A stretch of DNA of 64,000 nt from JBNFVY01 sp049943335 (GTDB lineage: Bacteria; Pseudomonadota; Alphaproteobacteria; Rhodobacterales; Rhodobacteraceae): assembly GCF_049943335.1 (NCBI RefSeq), contig NZ_JBNFVY010000001.1, forward strand, positions 496,001 to 560,000. The letters are read 5' to 3'. Positions within the stretch are counted from its first letter, which is position 1. The number at the start of each line of letters is the position of its first letter. The position numbers and the translations under genes were made by a program. The notes beneath the pieces were generated by a model that had not been told where the DNA came from, did no database searches, and saw only the letters and a program-made list of their open reading frames with translations. This document shows, one piece after another, positions 1 through 9,077 of the stretch.

Positions 1-39
1 CCGCTTTCCCCCACCCCGCATTCGCGCTACACCAGTGTC

Positions 40-711
40 ATGATCCTGAACCTTCCAAACATCCTGACGATATTCCGTATGGTCGCCGCGCCGGGGATCG
101 CGCTCGTATTTCTGTTCCTTGCACGGCCCTATGCTGACTGGGCGGCGCTGCTGCTGTTCGCCGGAGCTTCGGTCACCGATTGGGTCGATGGGTATCTGGC
201 ACGCAAGTGGGAACAGACAAGCCGGTTTGGCACAATGCTGGACCCCATCGCCGACAAGGCCATCGTGGTCATCGCCCTGGCAACATTGTGCGCCCTGTTC
301 GGCATGACGTTCTGGGTGGTGTTCCCGGCCACGTTCATCCTGCTGCGCGAAGTGTTCGTTTCCGGCCTGCGTGAATTTCTGGGAACCACGGCCGGGCTGC
401 TCAAGGTCACCAAGCTGGCCAAATGGAAGACGACTGCGCAGATGGTCGCAATCGTGGTTTTGATCGTCTACGGCGTGTTTTCGCATTATGTTGGCATGGG
501 CACGTTCGGCATGGACGGGGCGATGGTCGACGATATTTTGGCAGGCCGCGTAGAAGACACCAGCGGACTTGGCTGGAAATTCCGCGGAATGGTTGCCAGC
601 TATTGGGGCGGCATCGCGCTGCTATGGGTCGCGGCGGCGCTGACAGTGATCACGGGGGCAGACTATCTGCGCAAGGCCATGCCGTTCCTGAGGGAGGACG
701 CCCATGATTGA
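40..711 (+). CDS. pgsA: CDP-diacylglycerol--glycerol-3-phosphate 3-phosphatidyltransferase
   Basis: Transfers a phosphatidyl group from CDP-diacylglycerol to glycerol-3-phosphate in the inner membrane, the committed step to phosphatidylglycerol. The CDP-alcohol phosphatidyltransferase signature is complete: D47, D50-G51, A54-R55, G64, D68 and D72 (DGYLAR followed by GTMLDPIAD). Hydrophobic helices fill most of the 223 residues. The protein is about 40 residues longer than E. coli PgsA, mainly through a polar insertion at about 150-185 before the last helices. It starts at ATG 40 and its last 8 bases overlap moaD, so the two are probably translationally coupled. The pgsA-moaD-moaE order is one I know from Rhodobacterales. 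Confidence 0.95.
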   Translation: MILNLPNILTIFRMVAAPGIALVFLFLARPYADWAALLLFAGASVTDWVDGYLARKWEQTSRFGTMLDPIADKAIVVIALATLCALFGMTFWVVFPATFILLREVFVSGLREFLGTTAGLLKVTKLAKWKTTAQMVAIVVLIVYGVFSHYVGMGTFGMDGAMVDDILAGRVEDTSGLGWKFRGMVASYWGGIALLWVAAALTVITGADYLRKAMPFLREDAHD

Positions 712-952
712 TGTGCTCTATTTCGCCTGGGTTCGCGAACGGATCGGTGCGCCGCGCGATCAGATCGAAACCAGCGCGCGCACGGTAACCGACCTGGTGA
801 ACGAATTGCGGGCGCGTGAGCCCCGGTATGCGGCGGCTTTTGCCGATCTGGATGCGCTGCGCGTGGCACTGGACCAAGAGCTGTCGGAATTCGACGCGCC
901 CCTGGATGGGGTGCGCGAAGTGGCGTTTTTCCCCCCGATGACGGGTGGCTGA
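704..952 (+). CDS. moaD: Molybdopterin synthase small subunit MoaD
   Basis: Ubiquitin-like sulfur carrier of molybdopterin synthase. Its C-terminal glycine is thiocarboxylated and donates sulfur to cyclic pyranopterin monophosphate. The 82-residue length is normal for the family and the chain ends in the required Gly-Gly (PPMTGG). It overlaps pgsA by 8 bases, and its stop codon is followed one base later by the moaE start, so MoaD and MoaE are made from one message. All of this is directly visible; the activation step depends on a MoeB-type enzyme that is not in the window. Confidence 0.95.
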   Translation: MIDVLYFAWVRERIGAPRDQIETSARTVTDLVNELRAREPRYAAAFADLDALRVALDQELSEFDAPLDGVREVAFFPPMTGG

Positions 953-953
953 A

Positions 954-1394
954 ATGCACATTGTCGTCAGCGATGCGCGTTTTGATGCCGGGGCGGAACT
1001 GGACAAATTCACGTCCCGGGCCAAGGGCGCGGGCGGGATTGTCAGTTTTACGGGCCTGGTCCGCGACGAGGGTGGAACGCTGGCGCAGATGCAGATCGAA
1101 CACTACCCCGGCATGACCGAACGCGCGATTCGCGGCATGGCGCAAACAGCGTCCAGCCGGTGGGATTTGACCGACGTTCTGGTGATCCACCGCTACGGCG
1201 ATCTGGTTCCGGGCGAGCAAATCATGATGGTCGCCACCGCGGCGCGCCACCGCCGCAACGCCTTCGAAGCGGCGGAATACCTGATGGATTATCTGAAATC
1301 CCGCGCTCCGTTCTGGAAAAAGGAACTGGGCGCGAATGGTGCGGACTGGGTTGCGGCGACTGACGCGGACGAAGACGCCCTTTCGCGCTGGTAA
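954..1394 (+). CDS. moaE: Molybdopterin synthase catalytic subunit MoaE
   Basis: Large subunit of molybdopterin synthase, which inserts two sulfurs into precursor Z using MoaD thiocarboxylate. The C-terminal active-site stretch is clear: YLKSRAPFWKKE holds the lysines that bind substrate, and the chain ends in the typical Arg-Trp. An in-frame GTG at 945 lies inside moaD; I prefer ATG 954 (MHIVVSD) because it gives the usual N terminus and follows the moaD stop directly. Length is then 146 residues, about that of E. coli MoaE. Confidence 0.95.
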   Translation: MHIVVSDARFDAGAELDKFTSRAKGAGGIVSFTGLVRDEGGTLAQMQIEHYPGMTERAIRGMAQTASSRWDLTDVLVIHRYGDLVPGEQIMMVATAARHRRNAFEAAEYLMDYLKSRAPFWKKELGANGADWVAATDADEDALSRW

Positions 1395-1397
1395 AGG

Positions 1398-1724
1398 TTA
1401 GCCTGTCTTGCTGCGTTCGATGTAGGCGCGCAGTTCCTCGGTCTCGTGACGTGCTTCGCGCAAACCTTCCATCGCGGCCCTCAATTCGGCCTCGGTCTGG
1501 TTTTGCTGGTTCGTCAATTCCGCTTCACGCTGCTGATAATAGGATACCGCCTCGTCGCGCTGTTGCTCGGCCTCGTGCAATTGCTGGGCCATATGGTCGA
1601 TCTCATTCATTTCGCCATTGCCAACCCGGCTGAAACGGCCAAGCAGCCAGTGGGCGAACCAGCCGGCCAAGAACGCGATGAACAGGATGATGGCGGTGGT
1701 CAGGATGAACTCGGTCCTATTCAT
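1398..1724 (-). CDS. Membrane-anchored coiled-coil protein of unknown function
   Basis: 108 residues: one N-terminal transmembrane segment (about residues 7-29) followed by a charged, Gln/Glu-rich coiled coil to the end (MAQQLHEAEQQRDEAV and onward). I do not recognise a named family; it resembles short single-span proteins common in Rhodobacterales. It overlaps the upstream OmpA-family gene by 8 bases on the same strand, so the pair forms an operon. A role next to an OmpA-like cell-envelope protein suggests an envelope scaffold or assembly factor, but that is inference. The gene is convergent with moaE with a 3-base gap. Confidence 0.75.
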   Translation of the reverse strand: MNRTEFILTTAIILFIAFLAGWFAHWLLGRFSRVGNGEMNEIDHMAQQLHEAEQQRDEAVSYYQQREAELTNQQNQTEAELRAAMEGLREARHETEELRAYIERSKTG

Positions 1725-3606
1725 CAGTGTCCTCGCTTGTGGTTTCGGTGGTTTCGGTTGGTTCGGCAGGCGTCTGGTCTGGCGTGTCGTCGGTTTCGAT
1801 CAGGGTGAATTCGATCCGTCGGTTCGCCTCGCGGCCGGCTTCGGTCTGGTTGTCGCCGATTGGCACGGTTTCGCCGTAGCCTTTGGACGTCAGCGACGAT
1901 GTCAGCACCCGGCGCGCTAGCAACCCGTTCAAAACCGCATTGGCCCGCGCCTGGCTGAGGTTCAGGTTCATCTCTTCGCGGCCCTGGCTGTCGGTGTGGC
2001 CGCCGATTTCCATCGCGACGCCTTCGCAACTGCGGATCTGGTCGGCAATAGCATCCAGCGTGGCGCGCGCACTGGGCGGCACATCGGTTTCGCCGGGGGC
2101 GAAAACGATCTTGTCCGTCGCCAGAATTTCATTGATAGCCGCGACGCATTCCTGCGGGGTGGGGATGTTCAGTTTTGGGTCCAAAGCGGCGTCGTACTGC
2201 ACGTCTATGTCGAAATTCGCGGCATCACCCAGTTTGGCGGCCAGAATACGGGCGATGTCGGCTTTCGCGGATTCACTGTCGGCCACGCCGCGTACCTGCA
2301 CGAAGTCAGGCTGTGTGATCACCGACCCGTTGTGCAGATGGGCCAGCGCTTCGACGGATGCCAAAACGCGTGCGGACCAGCCCAGCGGCAGGTCTTCGTC
2401 CAACCGCATCGCACCATACACGCCGTCGACGCCGAACTGCGCGCGCGCGAAACTTTCCGTCGCGACCCGGGTGCGATCATCTTGCACGCGACCACGCAGT
2501 TGCACCTGGCCTTCGGGCGACCGGGTCACGATGAACTCAGGTGGGCCGTCATCATTGTCGGTCCCATCGACAACCACGGGTTCGGGCAGAACCGCGTGCA
2601 GGGCAAAGACCCGAGGGAGGTCATTTTTCAGTTTGCCCACCACGGTATCAAAGGTCTCTTGATCGGTTTCTGGGGTGGCGACAAGCGTGATGTCCGTGTC
2701 CGACATGGTGACTGAACCGCCGCCCAATGCTTCGGTCGCGGCAATCGTCAGTGTGGCTGCTTTTGGCCAGTCCGGTGACGGTGCGCCCAGTCCGATCGTA
2801 CAACTGCCGTCGGCCAGCCCCACCGCGCGCGCAGCGGCCAATATGGTATCCGCCGCTTTTTGCGAGCTTGCCGAACAGGCGTCAAATTGCGTGGTTTCGT
2901 CTGTGTTCACAAATCGCAAGGTGAAGGGGGTAAGGACGGGACGCGGGGCGGAAATGTCGATAGTGGCATCGACGTTGCCGGGTTTCCTGCGCGCGAGCAT
3001 GTTGGCAAAGGTGCGCTTTTGTTCGGCGCTTTGCGACAGGGCGGTGATGTCCACATGTTCGGGGGTAATCGAAATCTTGGACTGGGGCAAAAGCTCAAGC
3101 GCGTCGAACCCAAAAGTCAGGGCTTTGTTCCATGTTGCGGGGGCGGGAAAATCGGCGATTTCAAGCAGGTCGGTGACCTGTACATCGCCAGCGGCCTTGG
3201 TGGCGCGTTTCGTCAGCATCGCGTGGTCGGTTGCTGCCGGGATCAGACCAAAAAGCGACACGCCATCGTCATTGCGCAAGATTTCTATGTTGAAAGCCGG
3301 CGGCGTCAGCCCCTTTGGGTCGTCGACCGTCATCTTGTCCAGAATTCGGGCGCCATCCACAATCCGCCCCGCCGTAGAAAGGGCAATGAACCGCGACGCC
3401 TCGTCCGGTGCAGTTCCGTACACATGCACCTGCAACCCGTCCACGGTGACCTGGGCCCATCCATAGCCCTGTTCGTTCAGCGCCAGGTCAAGGGCCCGCA
3501 GCGTTGATCGTTCGATCGCGCCGACGGACAGGATGGCCACTGCGATCGACGCTGCTCCGGCCAGTAACACCGTGGCGACATAAGGAAGTATGGTGGACAG
3601 ACGCAT
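1717..3606 (-). CDS. OmpA-family protein with N-terminal BON-like domain
   Basis: About 629 residues. An N-terminal hydrophobic segment (signal anchor) is followed by a BON-like region (DGLQVHVYGTAPDEASRF), a long middle part with a second similar fold, and a C-terminal OmpA peptidoglycan-binding domain. The OmpA motif is intact: GGHTDSQG, the NLxLSxxRAxxV helix, the GYGE turn and the final ANRRIEFTL strand. An acidic, Thr-rich tail follows. It should sit in the inner membrane or periplasm and bind diaminopimelate peptidoglycan. The ATG at 3606 gives the clean N terminus; an upstream TTG at 3618 is possible. It forms an operon with the coiled-coil gene at 1398. Confidence 0.85.
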   Translation of the reverse strand: MRLSTILPYVATVLLAGAASIAVAILSVGAIERSTLRALDLALNEQGYGWAQVTVDGLQVHVYGTAPDEASRFIALSTAGRIVDGARILDKMTVDDPKGLTPPAFNIEILRNDDGVSLFGLIPAATDHAMLTKRATKAAGDVQVTDLLEIADFPAPATWNKALTFGFDALELLPQSKISITPEHVDITALSQSAEQKRTFANMLARRKPGNVDATIDISAPRPVLTPFTLRFVNTDETTQFDACSASSQKAADTILAAARAVGLADGSCTIGLGAPSPDWPKAATLTIAATEALGGGSVTMSDTDITLVATPETDQETFDTVVGKLKNDLPRVFALHAVLPEPVVVDGTDNDDGPPEFIVTRSPEGQVQLRGRVQDDRTRVATESFARAQFGVDGVYGAMRLDEDLPLGWSARVLASVEALAHLHNGSVITQPDFVQVRGVADSESAKADIARILAAKLGDAANFDIDVQYDAALDPKLNIPTPQECVAAINEILATDKIVFAPGETDVPPSARATLDAIADQIRSCEGVAMEIGGHTDSQGREEMNLNLSQARANAVLNGLLARRVLTSSLTSKGYGETVPIGDNQTEAGREANRRIEFTLIETDDTPDQTPAEPTETTETTSEDTDE

Positions 3607-3677
3607 CGGACCGTGCAAACCCTGCTCAGGAACCCATTGGTGCGCTAGGGTCTAGGATACGAACGCGCTGCATGCAA

Positions 3678-4643
3678 TCAAAGCAATTGTGAGACGGCGA
3701 AAAACAGCACAGGCAGCAGTCCGGCGTTTCGGTTCGCCCGGAACAACATCAGGCAAGTATCCGGATCATCGATGTCAAGCCGTTGCAGTTGCCAGACAAG
3801 GTGCCATCCGAATGCCCACGGGGCACCGATTGCCACAACCAACACCAACAGACTGTCCATCGGCGCGGTGACACCCACCACTGCCGCGCCCATCAGCAAT
3901 ACCGACACGATCAGAAATCTGCGCAACCAGGCCGGGGTATTTTGTCCGAACAGCCGCGCAGTGGATTTGACGCCGATCAACGCGTCGTCTTCCTTGTCTT
4001 GGTGAGCGTAGATCGTGTCATAAAACAGCGTCCAGGCGATGCCAGACAGGTAGAGAAGCACGGCGTTTTCGGTAACTTCGCCAGCGACAGCGGCCCAGGC
4101 AAGGATCGCGCCCCAATTGAACGCCAGCCCCAAAAAGATCTGCGGCCACCACGTAAAGCGCTTTGCAAACGGGTAGATCGCCACCAAGGCCAGCGATGCC
4201 AGGCCCAGAGCAATGGCCAGGGGATGAAACGTCAGCAAAATGCAAAGGGCCAATAGCGACTGGGCGATCATCCAGGCGGCGGCCTGTTTCACGCTGACCT
4301 GCCCTGATGGGATCGGCCGAGACCGGGTGCGGGCCACGGCGGCGTCGAACCTGCGATCGGTTATGTCGTTCCACGTACAGCCCGCGCCGCGCATCAACCA
4401 GGCCCCGATGCCGCAACCGACCATGACCCACAACTCGCGCAGGCCGAACCCGTTACCAAGAGACGCCAGCAGGGCCGCCCACCAACAGGGCAGCAATAGC
4501 AGCCAGGTGCCGATAGGCCGGTCTGCACGGCTGAGACGCAGGTAGGGGCGCGTCCATGCGGGGGCCAGACGATCGACCCAGTTATCCGTGTAGGCGTCAT
4601 GGACCTGGCCGTTGGTCTCTGGTGTCTGATCGAACTCGGACAT
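3678..4643 (-). CDS. ubiA: 4-hydroxybenzoate polyprenyltransferase
   Basis: Integral membrane prenyltransferase that attaches the polyprenyl tail to 4-hydroxybenzoate in ubiquinone synthesis. Both Asp-rich motifs are present: NDITDRRFD (binds Mg-diphosphate) and YDTIYAHQDKEDD. The protein has 321 residues and about eight membrane segments. A longer open frame extends to 4739 but runs through rsmE; the ATG at 4643 (MSEFDQTPE) is the sensible start. It diverges from rsmE with only 12 bases between start codons. The polyprenyl diphosphate synthase at 35840 would supply its side-chain donor. Confidence 0.95.
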   Translation of the reverse strand: MSEFDQTPETNGQVHDAYTDNWVDRLAPAWTRPYLRLSRADRPIGTWLLLLPCWWAALLASLGNGFGLRELWVMVGCGIGAWLMRGAGCTWNDITDRRFDAAVARTRSRPIPSGQVSVKQAAAWMIAQSLLALCILLTFHPLAIALGLASLALVAIYPFAKRFTWWPQIFLGLAFNWGAILAWAAVAGEVTENAVLLYLSGIAWTLFYDTIYAHQDKEDDALIGVKSTARLFGQNTPAWLRRFLIVSVLLMGAAVVGVTAPMDSLLVLVVAIGAPWAFGWHLVWQLQRLDIDDPDTCLMLFRANRNAGLLPVLFFAVSQLL

Positions 4644-4655
4644 AGATTGTCTTTC

Positions 4656-5375
4656 ATGGATGCTTCGAAAGTCAGACTGTTTGTAGAGCACCCCTTGGGG
4701 CCGGGGCAATCGGTTCCTCTGTCGCGGGATCAGGCACACTATCTGTTCAACGTTATGCGGTTGCGAAGCGGCAATGGGGTCGAACTGTTCAACGGGCGCG
4801 ATGGGGCGTGGCTGGCCGAAGTGGCCGAGGCTGGCAAGAAAACCGGAGTTCTGGTTTGTCGCGAACAGCGCGCGCCGCAGCAGGACCCGCCCGATCTTTG
4901 GTTGCTATTCGCGCCAATCAAGAAGGCCCGCACCGATTTCATCGTTGAAAAGGCCACCGAATTGGGAACGGCCCGGATTTGCCCCGTGATCACCGAGCAC
5001 ACAAACTCCGAGCGGGTGCGTGTTGAGCGCCTTCAAGCGCATGCCGTTGAAGCGGCCGAACAATGTGGGGGCACCTTTGTTCCGCCCGTTGATGCCCCGC
5101 GCAAGCTGCGGGCAATGCTGGATGATTGGCCCGCCGACCGCCAATTGCTGTTCTGCGACGAGGGGCAGGTGGGCACGGAACCCAGATTGTCGGGGGATGG
5201 AAAAAAATGGGCCATTCTTATCGGTCCAGAGGGCGGATTTTCCGAAGCAGAACGCAGCTGGCTGAAAAATTCGCCATTTGTGACACAAATCGGCCTTGGT
5301 CCTCGTATACTCCGGGCGGATACCGCTGCCGTGGCAGCTATTGTACTGTGGCAAAACGCCTTGGGCGATTGGTGA
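4656..5375 (+). CDS. rsmE: 16S rRNA (uracil(1498)-N3)-methyltransferase
   Basis: SPOUT-fold methyltransferase that makes m3U1498 in 16S rRNA. The family signatures are LIGPEGGFSEAE and LGPRILRADTAAVAAI, which form the trefoil knot that binds S-adenosylmethionine. The length of 239 residues is normal. ATG 4656 (MDASKVRLFVEHPLG) is preferred over an upstream in-frame ATG at 4599 that lies inside ubiA. The next gene begins 5 bases after its stop, so they may share a transcript. Confidence 0.92.
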   Translation: MDASKVRLFVEHPLGPGQSVPLSRDQAHYLFNVMRLRSGNGVELFNGRDGAWLAEVAEAGKKTGVLVCREQRAPQQDPPDLWLLFAPIKKARTDFIVEKATELGTARICPVITEHTNSERVRVERLQAHAVEAAEQCGGTFVPPVDAPRKLRAMLDDWPADRQLLFCDEGQVGTEPRLSGDGKKWAILIGPEGGFSEAERSWLKNSPFVTQIGLGPRILRADTAAVAAIVLWQNALGDW

Positions 5376-5380
5376 CTGCG

Positions 5381-5905
5381 ATGAGTTTTGTGCGATCAGA
5401 TGTGAAACAATTGGCAGCCCGTTGGCGCGAGGCGATGGCGGGGGCGGCCTTGTCTGCGCTCGGGGCTTGGCATGCCATGTTCGGTACGGGGATCATTCCT
5501 TATGTCGGTCTGGCGATTGCTATGGCAGGGGCGATCCTGTTGTTCACCGGGTTTCAGCGGGCGCGCATTCGATCCGGCAAAGATGGTCCCGGTATGGTCG
5601 AGGTGATCGAACGTCAGGTCACCTATTTTTCCGCCAGGGACGGGGTGTCGTTTTCGCTGGATGACGTCAGCGCGATCAACATTGAAACCACCGGCGGACC
5701 CGACAAGGAACAGATGACATGGGTGTTCGTCGTACGTGGCGAAGGCTTGCATCACATTCCAGGTGACGCTGTCGGATCTGAACAACTGTTTGATGCCGTG
5801 GCTGGTTTCATAGGGGCAAACACGCGCAATGTGATCCGTGCATCCGGTGCCAAAACGACGGAACGCTTCCCTGTCTGGAAGGACAAGACGCACCGGCTGC
5901 ATTGA
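5381..5905 (+). CDS. Conserved membrane protein of unknown function
   Basis: 174 residues. Two closely spaced hydrophobic segments lie at about residues 18-48 (GAALSALGAWHAMFGTG then YVGLAIAMAGAILLFTGF). A soluble C-terminal part follows that looks like a small beta-rich, PH-like domain (VIERQVTYFSARDGVSFSL). I do not recognise a named function. Start ATG 5381 lies 5 bases after rsmE; a GTG at 5372 in the same frame is less likely. The position between rsmE and glutamate-cysteine ligase gives no functional clue. Confidence 0.75.
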   Translation: MSFVRSDVKQLAARWREAMAGAALSALGAWHAMFGTGIIPYVGLAIAMAGAILLFTGFQRARIRSGKDGPGMVEVIERQVTYFSARDGVSFSLDDVSAINIETTGGPDKEQMTWVFVVRGEGLHHIPGDAVGSEQLFDAVAGFIGANTRNVIRASGAKTTERFPVWKDKTHRLH

Positions 5906-5968
5906 CAACACCGGAATTTGCTCTCAGTTGTTGGCGACTGACAGGTGGCCCGCAGGGAGCAAAACAAC

Positions 5969-7339
5969 ATGTCCATTCCTCAATCCGGCGGCGGGCCGAT
6001 TGAAAGCTATGATCAGCTTGCCGAGTATCTGGAATCCGGGTGCAAGCCCGCTCAGGATTGGCGCATCGGCACCGAGCACGAGAAATTCGGCTATTGCAAG
6101 GATACGCTCAGGCCGCTGCCCTATGACGGGCCACGCTCTATCCTGGCCATTCTTGAAGGGTTGCGTGACCGGTTCGGCTGGTCCGAGGTGCGCGAAGCCG
6201 ACAAGCTGATCGGGTTAGAGCTGAATGGGGCGAACATATCGCTGGAACCGGGGGGGCAGTTAGAGCTTTCGGGCGCGCCGTTGGAAAATATCCACCAGAC
6301 CTGCGACGAAGTGAACGAGCATCTGCGCGAAGTGCAAGCGGTGTCCGACGACATTGGCGCGCGGTTCATCGGGTTGGGCGCCGCGCCGGTCTGGTTACAT
6401 GATGACATGCCGCTGATGCCCAAGGGCCGTTACAAATTGATGGACAGCTACATGGGCACGGTCGGCACGACCGGCACAGCCATGATGCGGCGGACCTGCA
6501 CGGTTCAGGTCAACCTGGATTTCGCGTCCGAGGCCGACATGGTCCGTAAGTTCCGTGTGGCCCTGGCGTTGCAGCCGGTCGCCACCGCCCTGTTCGCCAA
6601 TTCGCCGTTCTGGGAAGGCAAGCCGAATGGCGTACGATCCTATCGCAGCTACATCTGGCGGCATCTGGACGATAGCCGCACGGGGATGTTGCCCTTCGTG
6701 TTCGAAGACGGCATGGGGTTTGAACGCTACGTGGATTACGCGCTCGATGTTCCGATGTATTTCGTTTATCGCGACGGCCAATATATCAACGCCTTGGGGC
6801 AATCCTTCCGCGATTTCCTAAAGGGCGAACTGCCAGCACTGCCGGGTGAAAAGCCGACCTTGTCGGATTGGGCGGATCACCTGACGACGATATTCCCTGA
6901 AGCGCGGATCAAGAAATACATGGAAATGCGCGGGGCCGATGGCGGGCCGTGGCGCCGCCTTTGCGCGCTGCCGGCGTTCTGGGTCGGGCTGCTCTATGAT
7001 GGGGCGGCGCTGGACGCGGCCCACGATCTGGCCATGTCGCTGGACACTGAAACCCGCGAGGGGCTGCGTGTGGCCGCGGCCGATCATGCGCTGCAGGGCG
7101 AAGCGGGCGGCGTGAAACTGCACGATCTGGCGCGCCAGTGTGTCGACATCGCGGAAGCTGGGTTGAAGGCCCGTGCGCGCGCCGGGGCCGGGGGGCTGGT
7201 ACCGGACGAAACCCATTTCCTCAGCGCGCTGAAGGATAGCATTGAGACTGGCGAAAGTCCGGCGGACGAGCTGCTCGCGCGTTACAACGGCGACTGGCGT
7301 GGAAACCTCAACAACATCTACACCGACTACAGCTATTGA
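5969..7339 (+). CDS. gshA: Glutamate--cysteine ligase, plant/alphaproteobacterial type
   Basis: Joins L-glutamate and L-cysteine with ATP to give gamma-glutamylcysteine, the first step of glutathione synthesis. The motifs are those of the plant-type class: GTEHEKFGY near the N terminus, EPGGQLELSGAPLENIHQTC, and the nucleotide-site region MMRRTCTVQVNLDF. Length is 456 residues, as expected. ATG 5969 is preceded by AGGGAG at 5953-5958, which decides the start over the GTG at 5945. It is probably transcribed alone: 63 bases separate it from the upstream gene and about 250 bases follow. Confidence 0.93.
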   Translation: MSIPQSGGGPIESYDQLAEYLESGCKPAQDWRIGTEHEKFGYCKDTLRPLPYDGPRSILAILEGLRDRFGWSEVREADKLIGLELNGANISLEPGGQLELSGAPLENIHQTCDEVNEHLREVQAVSDDIGARFIGLGAAPVWLHDDMPLMPKGRYKLMDSYMGTVGTTGTAMMRRTCTVQVNLDFASEADMVRKFRVALALQPVATALFANSPFWEGKPNGVRSYRSYIWRHLDDSRTGMLPFVFEDGMGFERYVDYALDVPMYFVYRDGQYINALGQSFRDFLKGELPALPGEKPTLSDWADHLTTIFPEARIKKYMEMRGADGGPWRRLCALPAFWVGLLYDGAALDAAHDLAMSLDTETREGLRVAAADHALQGEAGGVKLHDLARQCVDIAEAGLKARARAGAGGLVPDETHFLSALKDSIETGESPADELLARYNGDWRGNLNNIYTDYSY

Positions 7340-7595
7340 TCGGACCCGGCCGGTAACAGGGCCAATGCGCATGCACGGGCTAAACCCATGGGAAGCCGTG
7401 GGCATGCGTCCCCCGCGCGGCGCAGTTTGGCCTTTGTGGGGTGCTGCGTGTCTAGTCCTGTTGGTCGCGCGGGCGCAGTTCCAAGTTGGTCAGATATTGT
7501 GCACTGATGGTGAAAAACGCGTCTGTATTTGAAGTGCAGGGGTTTTGTCATAAGTTTGTATTGTGGCTCGTAACTGCGTGGATAGATTTGACTTC
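7340..7595. other. Intergenic region upstream of the Anbu cluster
   Basis: 256 bases without a convincing gene. An imperfect inverted repeat (7366-7380 with 7395-7409, both arms containing GCATGC) lies 26 bases after gshA and could be a transcription-termination hairpin, although no T-run follows. The AT-richer part at 7480-7570 is where the promoter of the Anbu cluster would be expected. I could not identify clean -35 and -10 boxes. Confidence 0.4.
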
Positions 7596-9020
7596 ATGGA
7601 CAACCTGCCTGTTTTCGACGAGATGTGGGGCCGCGATGAGCGGCTTCGCGATCCCTATGGCCAATTCAACGATTGGTTTTCACGCGAAGATCTGTCCCGT
7701 TTGCGCGCCAAGCAGCGCGAGGCCGAAGAGGTCTTTCGCCTGACGGGAATCACGTTCAACGTCTACGGACGGGTCGAAGCCGAAGAACGTCTGATCCCGT
7801 TCGACATCATCCCGCGCGTGATATCCGGGATGGAATGGCAACGCCTGAGTCGCGGAATTGAACAACGCGTCCGCGCGATCAACGCGTTTCTATATGACAT
7901 CTACCATCGGCAGGAAATCATCCGGGCAGGCCGAATTCCCGAAGAAATGATTTCCAAGAACGATGCGTTTCTGCCGCACATGATCGGAGTAGAGCCCCCC
8001 GGCGGTGTTTACACCCATATCGTCGGCATTGATTTGGTTCGCACCGATGACAACCAATTCTACGTGCTTGAAGACAATGCGCGCACTCCGTCGGGCGTCA
8101 GCTACATGCTGGAAAACCGTGAAACCATGTTGCAGATGTTTCCCGAGCTTTTCTCGCGCAATCGGGTGCGACCGGTGTCAAATTACCCGCGTGATCTGCG
8201 CGAGTCTCTGGCCAATTGCGCGCCGCCGGCCTGCACAGGGACGCCCTGTGTCGCGGTCCTGACGCCGGGCATCTATAACAGCGCCTATTTCGAACATGCG
8301 TTTCTGGCCAACGAAATGGGCTGCGAGCTGGTCGAAGGCCATGATCTGCGCGTGGTGGATGGCCGGGTGGCGATGCGGACCACGCAGGGTTATCGGCCAA
8401 TCGATGTGCTTTACCGTCGTGTTGATGACGAATATCTTGATCCGTTGAATTTCAATCCCGACAGCACCCTTGGTGTGCCTGGCATTATGGATGTCTATCG
8501 CTCGGGCGGTATCACGATCGCCAATGCACCCGGCACAGGGATTGCCGATGACAAGGCGATTTACAGCTATATGCCCGAGATCGTCGAATTCTATACTGGC
8601 GAAAAAGCGATACTGGAAAACGTGCCGACGTGGCGGTGTTCCGACCCCGACAGCCTGGCCTATGTGCTGGACAATCTTGAGGAAATGGTTGTCAAAGAAG
8701 TGCATGGATCGGGCGGGTACGGGATGTTGATCGGCCCGACCGCGACCAAGAAGGATATCCGCGAATTCCGCAAAAAGCTGAAGGCCCGGCCCAGCAACTA
8801 TATCGCCCAGCCCACGTTGTCTTTGTCGACGGTGCCGATCTTTACGCGGACCGGTCTGGCCCCCCGACATGTCGATCTGCGCCCCTTTGTGCTGGTCAGC
8901 CCCAACGATATCAAAATCACGCCGGGCGGCTTGACGCGCGTGGCGATGAAGAAGGGCTCATTGGTGGTCAATTCATCTCAGGGTGGCGGGACGAAAGACA
9001 CATGGGTTCTGGACGAATGA
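7596..9020 (+). CDS. Circularly permuted type 2 ATP-grasp protein (DUF404/DUF407)
   Basis: 474 residues, predicted ATP-dependent carboxylate-amine ligase. Typical stretches are EDNARTPSGVSYMLENR, the nucleotide-binding glycine loop KEVHGSGGYGMLIGP, HVDLRPFVLV and SLVVNSSQGGGTKDTWVL. The family is usually encoded beside alpha-E, transglutaminase and Anbu genes, as here, and is thought to form a peptide or amide bond, but the substrate is unknown. ATG 7596 (MDNLPVFDEMWG) is the likely start; a GTG at 7563 is possible. The alpha-E gene follows after 57 bases. Confidence 0.9.
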   Translation: MDNLPVFDEMWGRDERLRDPYGQFNDWFSREDLSRLRAKQREAEEVFRLTGITFNVYGRVEAEERLIPFDIIPRVISGMEWQRLSRGIEQRVRAINAFLYDIYHRQEIIRAGRIPEEMISKNDAFLPHMIGVEPPGGVYTHIVGIDLVRTDDNQFYVLEDNARTPSGVSYMLENRETMLQMFPELFSRNRVRPVSNYPRDLRESLANCAPPACTGTPCVAVLTPGIYNSAYFEHAFLANEMGCELVEGHDLRVVDGRVAMRTTQGYRPIDVLYRRVDDEYLDPLNFNPDSTLGVPGIMDVYRSGGITIANAPGTGIADDKAIYSYMPEIVEFYTGEKAILENVPTWRCSDPDSLAYVLDNLEEMVVKEVHGSGGYGMLIGPTATKKDIREFRKKLKARPSNYIAQPTLSLSTVPIFTRTGLAPRHVDLRPFVLVSPNDIKITPGGLTRVAMKKGSLVVNSSQGGGTKDTWVLDE

Positions 9021-9077
9021 TGGGCGGATCTGCGAAAAATCGCGCGGTCGGACTGTCCGCGCCGAAAGGCGGTGCGC

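Noticed and set aside
7366..7409. Inverted repeat after gshA as an intrinsic terminator
   Set aside because: The arms pair with mismatches and no T-run follows, so it is mentioned only within the gap entry.
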